From Cytophagales bacterium (GTDB taxonomy: Bacteria; Bacteroidota; Bacteroidia; Cytophagales; 172606-1): 64,000 nt of DNA. A program made the position numbers and the translations under genes. Under the pieces are notes generated by a model. It did not search any database. It had not been told where the DNA came from and worked only from the letters and a program-made list of their open reading frames with translations. Shown here in pieces: positions 39,637 to 49,045 of the stretch (the stretch's first letter is position 1; every line of letters begins with the position of its first letter). The stretch is taken from assembly GCA_030448185.1 (NCBI GenBank), contig JAUJNL010000037.1, positions 1 to 64,000 on the forward strand, given 5' to 3'.

Positions 39637-41094
39637 TTAAAACTTAGCATTCAGCATTTCCGAAAGGATCTGTTTATCGTCGAAGGGATATTTCACGCCT
39701 TGTATTTCCTGGTAGGTTTCGTGTCCCTTGCCGGCCAGCAGAATAATATCGCCGGTCTGTGCGAGTTGGCAAGCTTCCCGGATAGCCTCCTTTCGGTCTT
39801 GAATGACTCGTACCCGTTTGCGGTCCGTAATTTTGACGCCTCCTTCCATTTGGGTGAGAATAACCGCCGGATCTTCAAAACGGGGATTATCAGAAGTCAG
39901 AATAACCAGATTGCTGTATTTGCAGGCGATGTCCGCCATGATGGGCCGCTTGGTCGCATCCCGGTTGCCGCCACAGCCTACAATCGTAATAATCTTGGCC
40001 TCACCTTCCCGGAGGGAATGGATGGTTTCCAGTACGTTTTCCAAGGCATCGGGGGTATGTGCATAATCTACAATACCCGTTATGCCACTAGGGGAAAGAA
40101 TTTGGTCGAACCGGCCGGGAGCCGCTTGCAAGCCGGATAATTGAGTCAGTACCTCTTCTGGGTTTTCGCCTAATAGCACCGCGGCAGCATACACACCCAG
40201 CAGGTTATAGGCGTTAAACGTACCAATCAGTTTAAACCAAACTTCTTTACCGCTAATCTCCATCTGTAGGCCGTGCAGGGTATTGGCAATCAGCTTGCCT
40301 TTGAAAGAGGCTACATTTTGCAGGGAGAAAGTATTTTTATGGGCCTTAGTATTCTGCAGCATGACCAGGCCCCGCTTATCATCCAGATTGGCCAGGGCAA
40401 AGGCGGAAGCAGGCAGTTCGTCAAACAGCTTTTTCTTAGCCTTTATGTAATTGTCAAAAGTCCCGTGGAAGTCGAGGTGATCGTGGGTGATATTGGTGAA
40501 AATGGCGCCGGAAAACTGTAAGCCCGCAACCCGTTCCTGCACCATCGAGTGCGAACTGGCCTCCATAAATGCATGCGTACAACCAACTTTCACCATATCT
40601 GCCAGCAAGGCGTTCAGCCTAACGGCGTCGGGCGTAGTATGCGTAGACGGAATAACCGTTTCGTTAATCTGATTCTGTACGGTAGAAATTAAACCGACAT
40701 GGTAGCCCAGGCTCCGGAAAAGCTTGAATAGTAAGGTAACCGTAGTCGTTTTGCCATTGGTACCAGTAACAGCCACCAGTTTGAGCTTACCGGATGGATT
40801 TCCATAAAACTGAGAGGCAATATTACCCAATGCTTTGGCGCTGTCAGCCACCCGTATGAATGTAACTCCGGCAGGCAGCTCGGTTGGAAGCATTTCGCAA
40901 ACTACCGCCACGGCTCCCTGCACGATGGTTTTCGGGATAAACTGATGACCGTCCGCCTGCGTTCCCTTAACGGCTACAAACAAACTGCCGGGACTGGCTT
41001 CCCGGGAATCGAAGCATATTTTAGAGATTGGGGTTTCCGTAGCGCCATGTACGGAAACGGTAGTGAGGCCGTGAAGTAAGTCCTGAAGAAGCAA
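39637..41094 (-). CDS. murE: UDP-MurNAc-L-Ala-D-Glu--diaminopimelate ligase
   Basis: Adds the third residue of the stem peptide. ATP loop AVTGTNGKTTTVTLL near residue 110; MEASSHSMVQERV; GRFDQILSPSGITGIVDYAHTPDALENVL. The specificity motif DNPR (TSDNPRFEDPAVI) is the meso-diaminopimelate form, so peptidoglycan is predicted to be mDAP-type. 485 aa, intact. The last residues MLNAKF are encoded by an intergenic-type repeat (GCTAAGTTTTAAATGC on the minus strand). Between ftsI and the four-helix-bundle gene. Confidence 0.97.
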   Translation of the reverse strand: MLLQDLLHGLTTVSVHGATETPISKICFDSREASPGSLFVAVKGTQADGHQFIPKTIVQGAVAVVCEMLPTELPAGVTFIRVADSAKALGNIASQFYGNPSGKLKLVAVTGTNGKTTTVTLLFKLFRSLGYHVGLISTVQNQINETVIPSTHTTPDAVRLNALLADMVKVGCTHAFMEASSHSMVQERVAGLQFSGAIFTNITHDHLDFHGTFDNYIKAKKKLFDELPASAFALANLDDKRGLVMLQNTKAHKNTFSLQNVASFKGKLIANTLHGLQMEISGKEVWFKLIGTFNAYNLLGVYAAAVLLGENPEEVLTQLSGLQAAPGRFDQILSPSGITGIVDYAHTPDALENVLETIHSLREGEAKIITIVGCGGNRDATKRPIMADIACKYSNLVILTSDNPRFEDPAVILTQMEGGVKITDRKRVRVIQDRKEAIREACQLAQTGDIILLAGKGHETYQEIQGVKYPFDDKQILSEMLNAKF

Positions 41095-41231
41095 GGCTTT
41101 ATAGGAAAATGTGCAACTGAAATCTTTACCGTTGACACAAATCTACACCTTAATGCTTTCTATGAGTTGATTCAATTCGCGGAAATAACTAAGGATGTTA
41201 TATTTATTCGAAAAAAGCAAAATTTAGCCTG

Positions 41232-43330
41232 TTACTCATCGAGCCGTATGGTCATCGTGCTGCCTTTCAGTACGCGGCTGCCTGGCGGCTGAGATTGCGT
41301 AACTACCCGTCCTTTACCCGAATAAACTACTCTCAGTCCTCTATTCTCCAGCACGTAAAGGGCATCACGCAGCAGCATACCCGTTACATCCGGCACTAAC
41401 CCTGGTTTAGCCTGCCGGTTCGACCAGCGAATGGAGGTACGTTGCAATTGGGCAGCTATCCATTCGTCGGTTTCGGTGCCGTGATTGGAAACGCCCAACT
41501 CATTGCATAAATACTTCAGATCCTCTGAGTAACCGGCCTTGATTACGGGGAGTTTGTCTTCTTGTTCCCACTTCTTATCTGCCATCAGTTTATGCATTTC
41601 AATATCCTGGGCGTAAATCTTATCGGCAATTTCTTTAAATACCGGCGCGGCTACTTCGGCAGCCATCGACTTGAATTTAGGATCATCAATCACAACGATG
41701 CAACTGTATTTGGGCTGTTCGGCCGGGAAATAGCCCGCAAAAGAGGTATAATAGCTCTTGGTATAGCGGCCATTTTTAAGTTTCTGCGTAGTTCCGGTCT
41801 TCCCGGCAATCTTATAGTCATTATTCCGGATATTCTTAGCAGTGCCTCTCTCTACCACACCCTCCAGCATTTTGCGGACTTTGCGTAATGTTTCATCGGA
41901 GCACACCTGTTCATTGATGACCACCGGTTGGAAGGTTTCCACTACTTCGTCGGCCACGCGTATTTCTTTCACAATCAGCGGCTGTATCATCTGGCCGTTA
42001 TTGGCGATGGCATTATAAAAGGCCAGAATGTGCAATGGCGCAATTTTAGATTCGTAGCCCACGGCCATCCAGGGCAGGGTAATGCCGCTCCAGGTAGGGT
42101 CAGAGGGGCGTTTAATAACCGGAATAGCTTCCCCGGCCATCTGAAAACCAAGGGGTTTGGTGAGACCAAACGACTCCAGGTAGTCGATAAAGCGCTGCGG
42201 CTTGCTATTGAAGTGGTCACGCATCAACTGCACAAAGGCCACGTTCGAAGAATGCTCAAATGCCTCCTGAATCGTAATTTTTCCGTAGCCACCAATCTTA
42301 GAGTCCTTCATTACCCGGTCATAATACTGCAATACGCCGTTGCCGGTATTAATGCTGTCGGTCGGCTGAATCTGGGTCTCTTCCAGCAGGGCAATCATAG
42401 AAGCCAGCTTAAAAGTAGAGCCTGGATCGGTACGGCCCTGTTGACCTACCGCGTAATTATAGGTTTCGGCATATTCGCCGGAAGGCAGACGGCCCAGATT
42501 AGCCATGGCCTTGATATGGCCCGTGGCTACTTCCATCACGACTACGCAGCCGTGGTGGGCCTGATTTTCCTGCAAAGCCCGCTCCAGTGAAGCCTCCGCA
42601 ACATCCTGAATGTTAATGTCAATAGTGGTCTGAATATCGTAGCCAGTTTCCGGTGGAATCTCAGATCCATCGTGCAAGGGCTTCCAACTGCCCCCGGCCA
42701 TGCGCAGAAAAAGGGCTTCCCCGTCCCGGCCGGACAACTGACGGTTAAAACTGTATTCCAGACCTGCCCTTCATTTTTCTGGTTCAGAAAGCCAATAGTA
42801 CGCCGGGCCAGTTGTTTGAAGGGCTGATAACGAACATCGATCCGTAGTTATAGACCGCCGCCTTTCATTCGGCCATCGCGGAACACGGGCCATTGTTCCA
42901 TTCGCTTTTTGGCCTGGTAATCAATCAGTTTGTGGTTGATAATCAGGTATCTCCTTTTCCGGCTCCGCTCATTTTTGATCCGCCGCTTGTATTCCTCGGC
43001 ATCCTTGTCTCCAAAGTGACGGGAAAGCAGCATTGCCAGGGAGTCAATTCCCCGGTTAAAAACTTCTCCTTTGGGAATGGTTGGGTCAATAGCTATCCGG
43101 TAAAAGGGCAGGGAGGTAGCCAGCAGGCTTTTGCCGTCACCGGCGTAAATGCTGCCGCGGGTTGCTTTTACCTGCCGCAGTTGAACCAGGTTTTCGCGGG
43201 CTCTTTTACGCCACTTCTCGCCGTCTACCCACTGTAGATGCGCAATTTTCGCTACAATACCCATTGAAGCCAGCATCATAAACATGAATGCAACGCGTAC
43301 CCGGAATAGAATAGCCTTTTTAATATTCAC
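41232..43330 (-). pseudogene. ftsI: Division transpeptidase FtsI/PBP3 with PASTA domain (stop and frameshift)
   Basis: Class B penicillin-binding protein cross-linking septal peptidoglycan. N-terminal TM (FRVRVAFMFMMLASMGIVAKIAHL), dimerisation domain, then the transpeptidase motifs SxxK (DPGSTFKLAS), SxN (SSNVAF) and KTG (AGKTGTTQ). A C-terminal PASTA domain (PGLVPDVTGMLLRDALYVLENRGLRV...VLKGSTMTIRL) ends it. The frame is broken by TAA 42848-42850 (after GGGL, continuing LRIDVRYQPFKQLARRTIGFLNQKNEG) and by a frameshift near 42765. Merged ~699 aa is normal. In the dcw cluster after ftsL. Confidence 0.92.
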
Positions 43331-43542
43331 TGTTGAAAAGTTTAATTGCTTACTAATACGAATGCGATGTCCGTTGTTCGATGTTCGTAATTATCTATAA
43401 AATAGCTTCATATCAAAGAGTCAAATAATCATCCGCTATTCGGGCAGAGGTGATGCTGCGGTTATTCTTAATGACTTACTTCGGACATTATAAATAACGT
43501 CTCTATCTCTTATTTTCTGCCACTGCTGCTACTGTCACTTCT

Positions 43543-43941
43543 TTACTCCTCGTTTTCTTTTACAATAATTTTGTAAGGAGGTACGGTACTTTCGTATAAA
43601 CCAAATGCTTCCACTTTGCGGGCTACCTCTGACTGCTTGCTCAGGAACATATAATTAGCTTTCAGGGTAATGTATTCAAACCGCATATCATTTACTTCAC
43701 CTCTCAATTGATCAAATTTCCGGATGTTCTTCTCGGCATAGTGAATATTGCCAATGTAAAAAACACCCAAGCCCGTGATAAACAGAATGGCAGGAATATA
43801 CCGGACGGGCAGGCCCTGTTCAAACACGCCGTCGATGCGTACGTAGTTTTCCAGAAAGCTGAATATCGTCCAGATACTGCGGCGCGGTGCGGCTTTCTCT
43901 TTTTTCCTTTTCGTAGGGGTTTTAAAAGTATTAACAGCCAT
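43543..43941 (-). CDS. ftsL: FtsL-like cell division protein
   Basis: 132-aa bitopic membrane protein. A basic cytoplasmic head (TPTKRKKEKAAPRR), TM helix (YIPAILFITGLGVFYIGNI), then a short coiled coil (AEKNIRKFDQLRGEVNDMRFEYITLKANYMFL), the general FtsL plan and the length seen in Bacteroidetes. Position between rsmH and ftsI confirms it. Frame intact. Confidence 0.88.
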   Translation of the reverse strand: MAVNTFKTPTKRKKEKAAPRRSIWTIFSFLENYVRIDGVFEQGLPVRYIPAILFITGLGVFYIGNIHYAEKNIRKFDQLRGEVNDMRFEYITLKANYMFLSKQSEVARKVEAFGLYESTVPPYKIIVKENEE

Positions 43942-44049
43942 TGGGGGAAGGGTTACTACGTTAGCTAACGTTACAGAGTGAAAAATCCGGTTAGTTAAAA
44001 TTATAAATTTTTGTCTACGGCCAAAAGCATCCGCCTGATATTCTACTGG

Positions 44050-44952
44050 CTAAAGCTTTTCGGCAATCCGTAGCTTGGCGCTGCGGGACCGGGGATTCCG
44101 GGCCAGTTCTTCGGCATCCGCCTCCATCGGTTTCCGGGTCACTGCCCGGAAAGGAACGTTGACATTGCCATACAGGTCCTTTTCGGCTTCTCCACTGAAT
44201 TTACCGTGATTAATAAAGTTTTTGACCAGCCGGTCTTCCAGGGAGTGATAAGCGAGTATGACTAATCTGCCCCCGGGTTTTAGTACAGCTGCCGATTGGG
44301 TAAGCACTTCTTCCAGCGCCCCCAATTCATCGTTTACCTCAATACGCAGTGCCTGAAATACCTGGGCGTAATACTTATTTTCTTTGCCTCTCGGCGCCAG
44401 TTTGCTCAGCACGGCTTTCAAGTGACTGATGGTTTCAATCGGGTCTGCAAACCGGGCCTTAATTAGGGCAGCTGCCAGGGTACGGGCATTGGTGACCTCT
44501 CCGTACATACCCAATATTTTGTGCAGTTTCTCTTCGCTGTATTCGTTAACGATCTTCTGCGCCGTCAGGTGCGTTTGCGGACTCATGCGCATATCGAGGT
44601 CGCCTTCCAGACGAGTCGAAAACCCGCGGTGCGCCGAATCAATCTGATGGGAGGAAATACCCAAATCTGCTAATATTCCATCGGCTTGCGTAATTCCGTA
44701 TAATTTAAGGTAGCGGCGCAGGTGCCGGAAGTTTGCCTGAATGAGGGTAAAGCCAGGATGGGTAATAGCTGCGGCATTTGCGGCGGCTTCCGGGTCCTGG
44801 TCGAAGGCAAACAGTTTTCCTTGCTCATGTAGCTTTTCCAGAATCAGTTTGGAATGACCGCCTCCTCCGAAAGTTAAATCAACATAAACACCATCGGGAC
44901 GGATATGCAATCCCTCAACGGAGGGATGCAGTAATACAGGTATATGATACAA
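44050..44952 (-). CDS. rsmH: 16S rRNA (cytosine1402-N4)-methyltransferase
   Basis: SAM-dependent methyltransferase (MraW) modifying C1402 of 16S rRNA. Motifs: HIPVLLHPSVEGL, VDLTFGGGGHS (SAM site), FAFDQDPEA, GILADLGISSHQID, RGFSTRLEGDLDMRM, FQALRIEVNDELGALEEVL and LAYHSLEDRLVKNF. 300 aa, intact. It is the first dcw gene here. mraZ, which normally precedes it, is not found in the 440 bp upstream. Confidence 0.97.
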   Translation of the reverse strand: MYHIPVLLHPSVEGLHIRPDGVYVDLTFGGGGHSKLILEKLHEQGKLFAFDQDPEAAANAAAITHPGFTLIQANFRHLRRYLKLYGITQADGILADLGISSHQIDSAHRGFSTRLEGDLDMRMSPQTHLTAQKIVNEYSEEKLHKILGMYGEVTNARTLAAALIKARFADPIETISHLKAVLSKLAPRGKENKYYAQVFQALRIEVNDELGALEEVLTQSAAVLKPGGRLVILAYHSLEDRLVKNFINHGKFSGEAEKDLYGNVNVPFRAVTRKPMEADAEELARNPRSRSAKLRIAEKL

Positions 44953-44960
44953 GTGGTTTT

Positions 44961-44994
44961 ACTGTTTAGGCAGATAACAAAAATACTAAACAGT
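44961..44994 (-). promoter_or_regulatory. Palindrome and possible -7 box ahead of rsmH
   Basis: ACTGTTTAG (44961-44969) is exactly inverted at 44986-44994, and the bases between include 44978-44985, which read TATTTTTG on the minus strand (-7 consensus). The start codon of rsmH is 9 bp away. It may be an operator or leader hairpin for the dcw cluster; no -33 box is clear. Confidence 0.4.
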
Positions 44995-45329
44995 AGCTCA
45001 ATTAGATATAGAAAGGGAATAAAAGGGACTAACTGCCGGTAAAAAAGCAAACCGCAAGCTTTTGTTGCGGTCTGCTTGGTCTATGAAGAGGAGATTAAAA
45101 GTTGCCCAGGTTTTCACGTGGACAACTCCCAACCTATTGGCGTATATATAGCGTTTGTATGCACTTAGACGATATACAATATTGGGAAGATTTCGTGAAA
45201 AACCAATTATGTCCAACTAAATTTAGTAAAATTTATATTTAGCCGAATACTATAGTTGAAAACCGCCATAATAGCAAATTTGTGTAGTAGGCTGTATATC
45301 ACCTCTACGAATCAGTCCTAATGGATTTA
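44995..45329 (-). ncRNA. Candidate structured RNA ending in a terminator
   Basis: No gene is credible here, yet the minus strand carries an 8-bp hairpin (45100-45107 with 45120-45127) and then a strong intrinsic terminator at 45041-45076 (12-bp stem with one mismatch, then TTTTTT). A terminator with no upstream gene suggests a small RNA of roughly 100-200 nt, or a leader/attenuator for the dcw operon. Family not recognised; the 5' end is unknown. Confidence 0.4.
45041..45076 (-). terminator. Intrinsic terminator upstream of rsmH
   Basis: Stem 45046-45057 with 45065-45076 (one mismatch), loop 7 bases, T-run on the minus strand (45041-45046). It lies ~90 bp before the rsmH start. Confidence 0.7.
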
Positions 45330-45357
45330 TTGTTCTCCCGATTCTGTTTTACCTTTG
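45330..45357 (+). promoter_or_regulatory. Promoter of the thioredoxin-like lipoprotein gene
   Basis: TTG (45330-45332), 17-bp spacer, TACCTTTG (45350-45357): an exact Bacteroidetes sigma-A consensus, 35 bp before the ATG at 45393. Confidence 0.8.
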
Positions 45358-45392
45358 TAAAACTATTAGCTCTACTAGGTAAATAGAGAATT

Positions 45393-46670
45393 ATGTTGCG
45401 CAAAAATAATATACTCCCGCATTATTTAATCTTTTTTCTGTTTTTTTTATTAACTGGTTGTAAAACAGAGAAAACCGTTTCCCTCAAACCCGGTATTTGG
45501 CGGGCAATTATTCAGTCACCGGGTGGCGAGCTGCCCTTCGGATTGGATATTCAGCGGAAGGATGACACTACTTTTACCGTTTTTGCTATTAATGGCCAAG
45601 AACGGCTGAAGATGGACGAAGCCCATTTCCGGGATGATTCACTGCATATTCCGATGGAGTTATTCGACTCCGAAATTGTGGCTGCCGTGGGAGACAGTAC
45701 GCTAACTGGCTATTACTTTAAATACAATCCTGGCCGGGTTACCCGCCTGGGCTTTTCGGCTAAATATGGCCTTACGTATCGTTTTAAGCCTACCAAGGAA
45801 AAACCCAAAGCGGACATCTCCGGAAAATGGGCCGTTAGCTTCCGTACGGAAAATGACTCTTCGCAGGCCGTAGGCGTATTTGAGCAGCGGGGCTCCGAAG
45901 TAACGGGCACTTTTCTCACCCCGACCGGCGACTACCGTTACCTGGCCGGATCCGTGCAGGGAAGTCAATTACGCCTGTCGTGCTTTGACGGCACGCATCT
46001 TTACCTGTTCAAGTCTCAATTGGACAAGGCCGGCAACCGCATGGAGGGGGAATTCTGGTCCGGGGCTACGGGCTACGAAAAGTGGACTGCCCGGCGTGAC
46101 GATAAAGCTGCCTTGCCGGATGCCAATGCACTTACTTACCTGAAGAAGGGATACGACAGAATCGAATTCACTTTTCCGGATCTGGCTGGCCGCCAGGTGT
46201 CGCTAAATGATCCTAAGTACCGGAACAAAGTGGTAATTATACAAATTCTCGGTTCCTGGTGCCCCAATTGCATGGACGAAACTAACTTCTTGGCTCCGTG
46301 GTATCAGAAAAATAAAGACCGCGGCGTGGAGATTATTGGGCTGGCCTATGAAAAAGTGCCTACTCTGGAAGTGTCGGGCCCAAAGTTGGAACGGATGAGA
46401 AAACGCTTTGACGTGCGATACGACATTTTACTGGCCGGCCTCAACAAAACGGATTCCGTAGCGGCCTCCCTGCCCATGCTGGAAAACGTGATCAGCTTCC
46501 CGACGACTATTTTCATTGATAAGCACGGAAAAGTACGCCGTATCCACGCGGGCTTTAGTGGTCCCGGTACCGGCAGATACTACGACGAGTTTGTGGAGGA
46601 GTTTAACCGTTTTGTGAACATGCTGCTCAATGAGCAGCCCGCAGCCGTAAAAGCGTTATCTTCGAGATAA
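45393..46670 (+). CDS. Thioredoxin-like (TlpA/ResA type) lipoprotein
   Basis: Membrane-anchored thiol-disulfide oxidoreductase facing the periplasm. Signal peptide with lipobox LTGC (cysteine near residue 23), an N-terminal ~230-residue beta-rich domain of unknown role, and a C-terminal TlpA-like thioredoxin domain (residues ~260-410). The latter has active site GSWCPNCMDE (CxxC) and the cis-proline loop FPTTIFIDKHG. 425 aa, intact. It has its own promoter. Similar two-domain proteins are widespread in Bacteroidetes; a role in thiol redox or cytochrome maturation is inferred. Confidence 0.9.
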   Translation: MLRKNNILPHYLIFFLFFLLTGCKTEKTVSLKPGIWRAIIQSPGGELPFGLDIQRKDDTTFTVFAINGQERLKMDEAHFRDDSLHIPMELFDSEIVAAVGDSTLTGYYFKYNPGRVTRLGFSAKYGLTYRFKPTKEKPKADISGKWAVSFRTENDSSQAVGVFEQRGSEVTGTFLTPTGDYRYLAGSVQGSQLRLSCFDGTHLYLFKSQLDKAGNRMEGEFWSGATGYEKWTARRDDKAALPDANALTYLKKGYDRIEFTFPDLAGRQVSLNDPKYRNKVVIIQILGSWCPNCMDETNFLAPWYQKNKDRGVEIIGLAYEKVPTLEVSGPKLERMRKRFDVRYDILLAGLNKTDSVAASLPMLENVISFPTTIFIDKHGKVRRIHAGFSGPGTGRYYDEFVEEFNRFVNMLLNEQPAAVKALSSR

Positions 46671-46703
46671 AATTAATTTTGAATCCAAAAACAAGTACGG
46701 ACG

Positions 46704-46931
46704 ATGGCACTCACCTACAACATCACAGAAGACTATTTCTATTAACAGGGGCTGGAAAAGGGTGTTGAGAAGGGAAGAGAAGAAGGCATTGAGAAAGGCC
46801 AGCAAGCAAGGGAAAAAGAATTTATTATCGAAATGCTCAAAGACGGTACGCTGAGTATCGCCAAGATTGCCTCCCTAGCTAAAGTCTCCCTGACGTACGT
46901 ACAGCAAATTGCTAATGAAATTGGTCTTTGA
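46704..46931 (+). pseudogene. Small Rpn-type (PD-(D/E)XK nuclease tail) protein with in-frame stop
   Basis: 75 codons: MALTYNITEDYFY, TAA (46743-46745), then QGLEKGVEKGREEGIEKGQQ...IIEMLKDGTLSIAKIASLAKVSLTYVQQI. The repeated EKG/REEG run plus helix-turn-helix-like tail is typical of the C-terminal end of Rpn-family nuclease/transposase-like proteins and of stand-alone copies in Bacteroidetes. AAA to TAA (YFYKQGLEKG) would explain the stop. Confidence 0.65.
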
Positions 46932-46971
46932 TCAGGATTAGTTTTCCCGGAAACATCCCTGTTTTTGCCCA

Positions 46972-47007
46972 ATCCCCGTATAAACTTTTTGTCGGTTCAT
47001 ACGGGAT
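46972..47007 (+). terminator. Terminator
   Basis: ATCCC-GTAT (46972-46981, one bulged C) pairs with ATACGGGAT (46999-47007), followed by TTTTTTT. It closes the transcript of the thioredoxin-like lipoprotein and the small Rpn-type gene. Confidence 0.65.
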
Positions 47008-47211
47008 TTTTTTATTGATACCGGGTTACCTGATGCCCAATTAGCCATAAAGAATTATACAAAACGCGGTTATGTGTTGCGTAATTAGCTAAGAATGATA
47101 AGTTTGTATGGGGGGTAACGATTTCCTTTTCTGGAGGATAGTTCGGTTGAAAAGCCTGAGTCTTCCGTATAAGCACTCTGTCATTGGTTAGTATTTATAA
47201 CAAATCGCTTT

Positions 47212-47904
47212 ATGCTTAAAGATCTTAAATCATTATTTATTAAAGAAGACCCGGCCACCAATGAAGAGGTGCCAAAAGAGGAGGTGAAAAAGAATACGCC
47301 GACTGCTGCAAGTGCTTCACCTGTGACGCAGACCCCGTCGGCTCCGCCACCCATTCCACGGACTGGCAGCGTGGACCAGCGAATATTCGACTCCTTGCAG
47401 AAAGCCCTGGAGGAGAATAATCAGGAAGGGTTTGACTTTCTGGAGTTTAAAAATTCCCTGCAGACACTGGCTGGCATTATTCCCGACGAGTCTACCCGGT
47501 ATCGTTCCGCTTACGCCACGGCAGCTACCTTAGGTGTAACCCCCGATAAACTGCTGCAAAGCGCCGCGTTTTACAGGAGTGTGCTCGAACGGGAACGGGA
47601 TAATTTCAATAAGGCACTAAGCCAGCAGGTAGATTTGAACGTAACCGGCAAGCAGAAGGACGTAGAGCGGCTGCGGTCGCTTATCGGGCAGAAGTCGGAG
47701 CAAATAGCCCGGCTCACGCAGGAAATAGCGGCACACCAGGAAGAAATGGCCCGGGCCCAGGGTATAATCACGGATGCCCAAACGAAAATTGAAAACACTA
47801 AAAATAATTTCCACCTGACGCTGGATACGGTTATGAGCCAGATCCAGACGGATATAGATAATATTCAGAAATATTTAAAGCTAATTTTCAATAACCATGA
47901 ATAG
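47212..47904 (+). CDS. Coiled-coil hypothetical protein
   Basis: 230 aa, soluble. Residues ~15-60 are a low-complexity, Pro/Thr-rich linker; ~60-120 a helical domain (IFDSLQKALEENNQEGFDFLEFKNSL...GVTPDKLLQ); ~140-225 a long coiled coil (VERLRSLIGQKSEQIARLTQEIAAHQEE...). No enzymatic motif. It overlaps the next gene by 8 bp, so the two are co-translated. I do not recognise a named family; a scaffold role with the membrane coiled-coil partner is inferred. Confidence 0.8.
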   Translation: MLKDLKSLFIKEDPATNEEVPKEEVKKNTPTAASASPVTQTPSAPPPIPRTGSVDQRIFDSLQKALEENNQEGFDFLEFKNSLQTLAGIIPDESTRYRSAYATAATLGVTPDKLLQSAAFYRSVLERERDNFNKALSQQVDLNVTGKQKDVERLRSLIGQKSEQIARLTQEIAAHQEEMARAQGIITDAQTKIENTKNNFHLTLDTVMSQIQTDIDNIQKYLKLIFNNHE

Positions 47905-48929
47905 TTTAGAATCCTACAAACCCAAATCGTTCTGGGAACGACCCGAAGGTACCACCGGTATGATCTTCGGTACACTGATTGTATTAGGTGGTGGATACCT
48001 GCTATACAAAATGTTGCCCACTATCATTGAGTTGCTGCAAAACACGCTGCACGCCATTTTTCTGTTTGCGGGAATCGCGGTAGCCCTCTATGTGTTGTTT
48101 GATCCTAAGTTCCGGAACCTGATCTGGTACCTCTATAAAAGTATCATGCGTTCCTTAACCGGTATGTTCGTGCAGATTGATCCAATTGGGATTCTGAAAA
48201 GTTATATTGACAGCCTGCAGGACAACCTGGGCAAAATGGACAAGCAAATCGGTTCGCTGCGGGGCCAGATGCGTAAGCTGAAGGATCTGATGAACCAGAA
48301 TGAACGGACCATGCGGGACAGTCTGACGATGGCCAGCCAGGCGGGAAAAAGGCAAACAAGCCCAGATGGTACTCAAAACCCGTAAAGCCGGCCGGATGCA
48401 GGAGTCTAATATGAAGCTGGGCGACCTCTACAAGCGGATGGAAATTCTGTACCGGGTACTGACCAAGATGTACGAGAACTCTGAAATCCTGCTGGAAGAC
48501 ATCAAAGACCAAGTAGAAGTGAAGCAGATGGAACGTGAAGCCATCCGCAGCAGCCACTCGGCGATGCGTTCAGCCCTTAATATTATTTCCGGGGATAAAG
48601 ATAAGCGGGTAATGTTTGATCAGGCTATGGAAGCCGTTGCCGATGATGTAAGCCGCAAGGTGGGTGAAATGGAACGTTTCATGGAGCTTTCAGCCAACTT
48701 TATGGACTCTATCGACCTGCAGAATGGCGTGTACGAAGAGAAAGGCCTCGATATGCTGGAGAAATGGGAGAAAGAAGGCATTTCCTTCCTGCTGGGCGAC
48801 GAGAAACAACTCCTCATTGAGGAAGGCAACCGTAGCCGCAGCTACCTGGATATTGATGCCCCGCTACCCAGCACCCATAACCGTAACACCCGAAACGGTG
48901 ACAATCAGTACAGCAAGCTGTTTGATTAA
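47897..48929 (+). pseudogene. Membrane-anchored coiled-coil protein (one frameshift)
   Basis: Two hydrophobic stretches near the N-terminus (MIFGTLIVLGGGYLLYKML and AIFLFAGIAVALYVLFD) followed by a long amphipathic/coiled-coil region (LKSYIDSLQDNLGKMDKQIGSLRGQ...YKRMEILYRVLTKMYENSEILLEDIKDQVEVKQMERE...). The tail is polar (NTRNGDNQYSKLFD). One A missing in the A-run near 48348 splits it; adding it joins SQAGKKGKQAQMVLKTRKAG. Merged ~344 aa. The organisation is PspA/TelA-like in a loose sense; no firm family. Confidence 0.75.
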
Positions 48930-48960
48930 AAAGATCAGACTTCAGACTAATAATTTAGAA

Positions 48961-48989
48961 AAAGCCCCTACCATTTGGTCAGGGGCTTT
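48961..48989. terminator. Bidirectional terminator
   Basis: AAAGCCCCT (48961-48969) with AGGGGCTTT (48981-48989), extended by ACC/GGT, flanked by A- and T-runs. It separates the convergent coiled-coil and FAH genes. Confidence 0.85.
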
Positions 48990-49045
48990 CTTTATTAAGC
49001 TATTTTCTTATTTTCGACATCCATAATCGCACATTCGCACTTACT

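Noticed and set aside
44998..45216. 72-codon minus-strand frame before rsmH (possible mraZ)
   Set aside because: No MraZ motif, and it overlaps the terminator/hairpin region; treated as non-coding.
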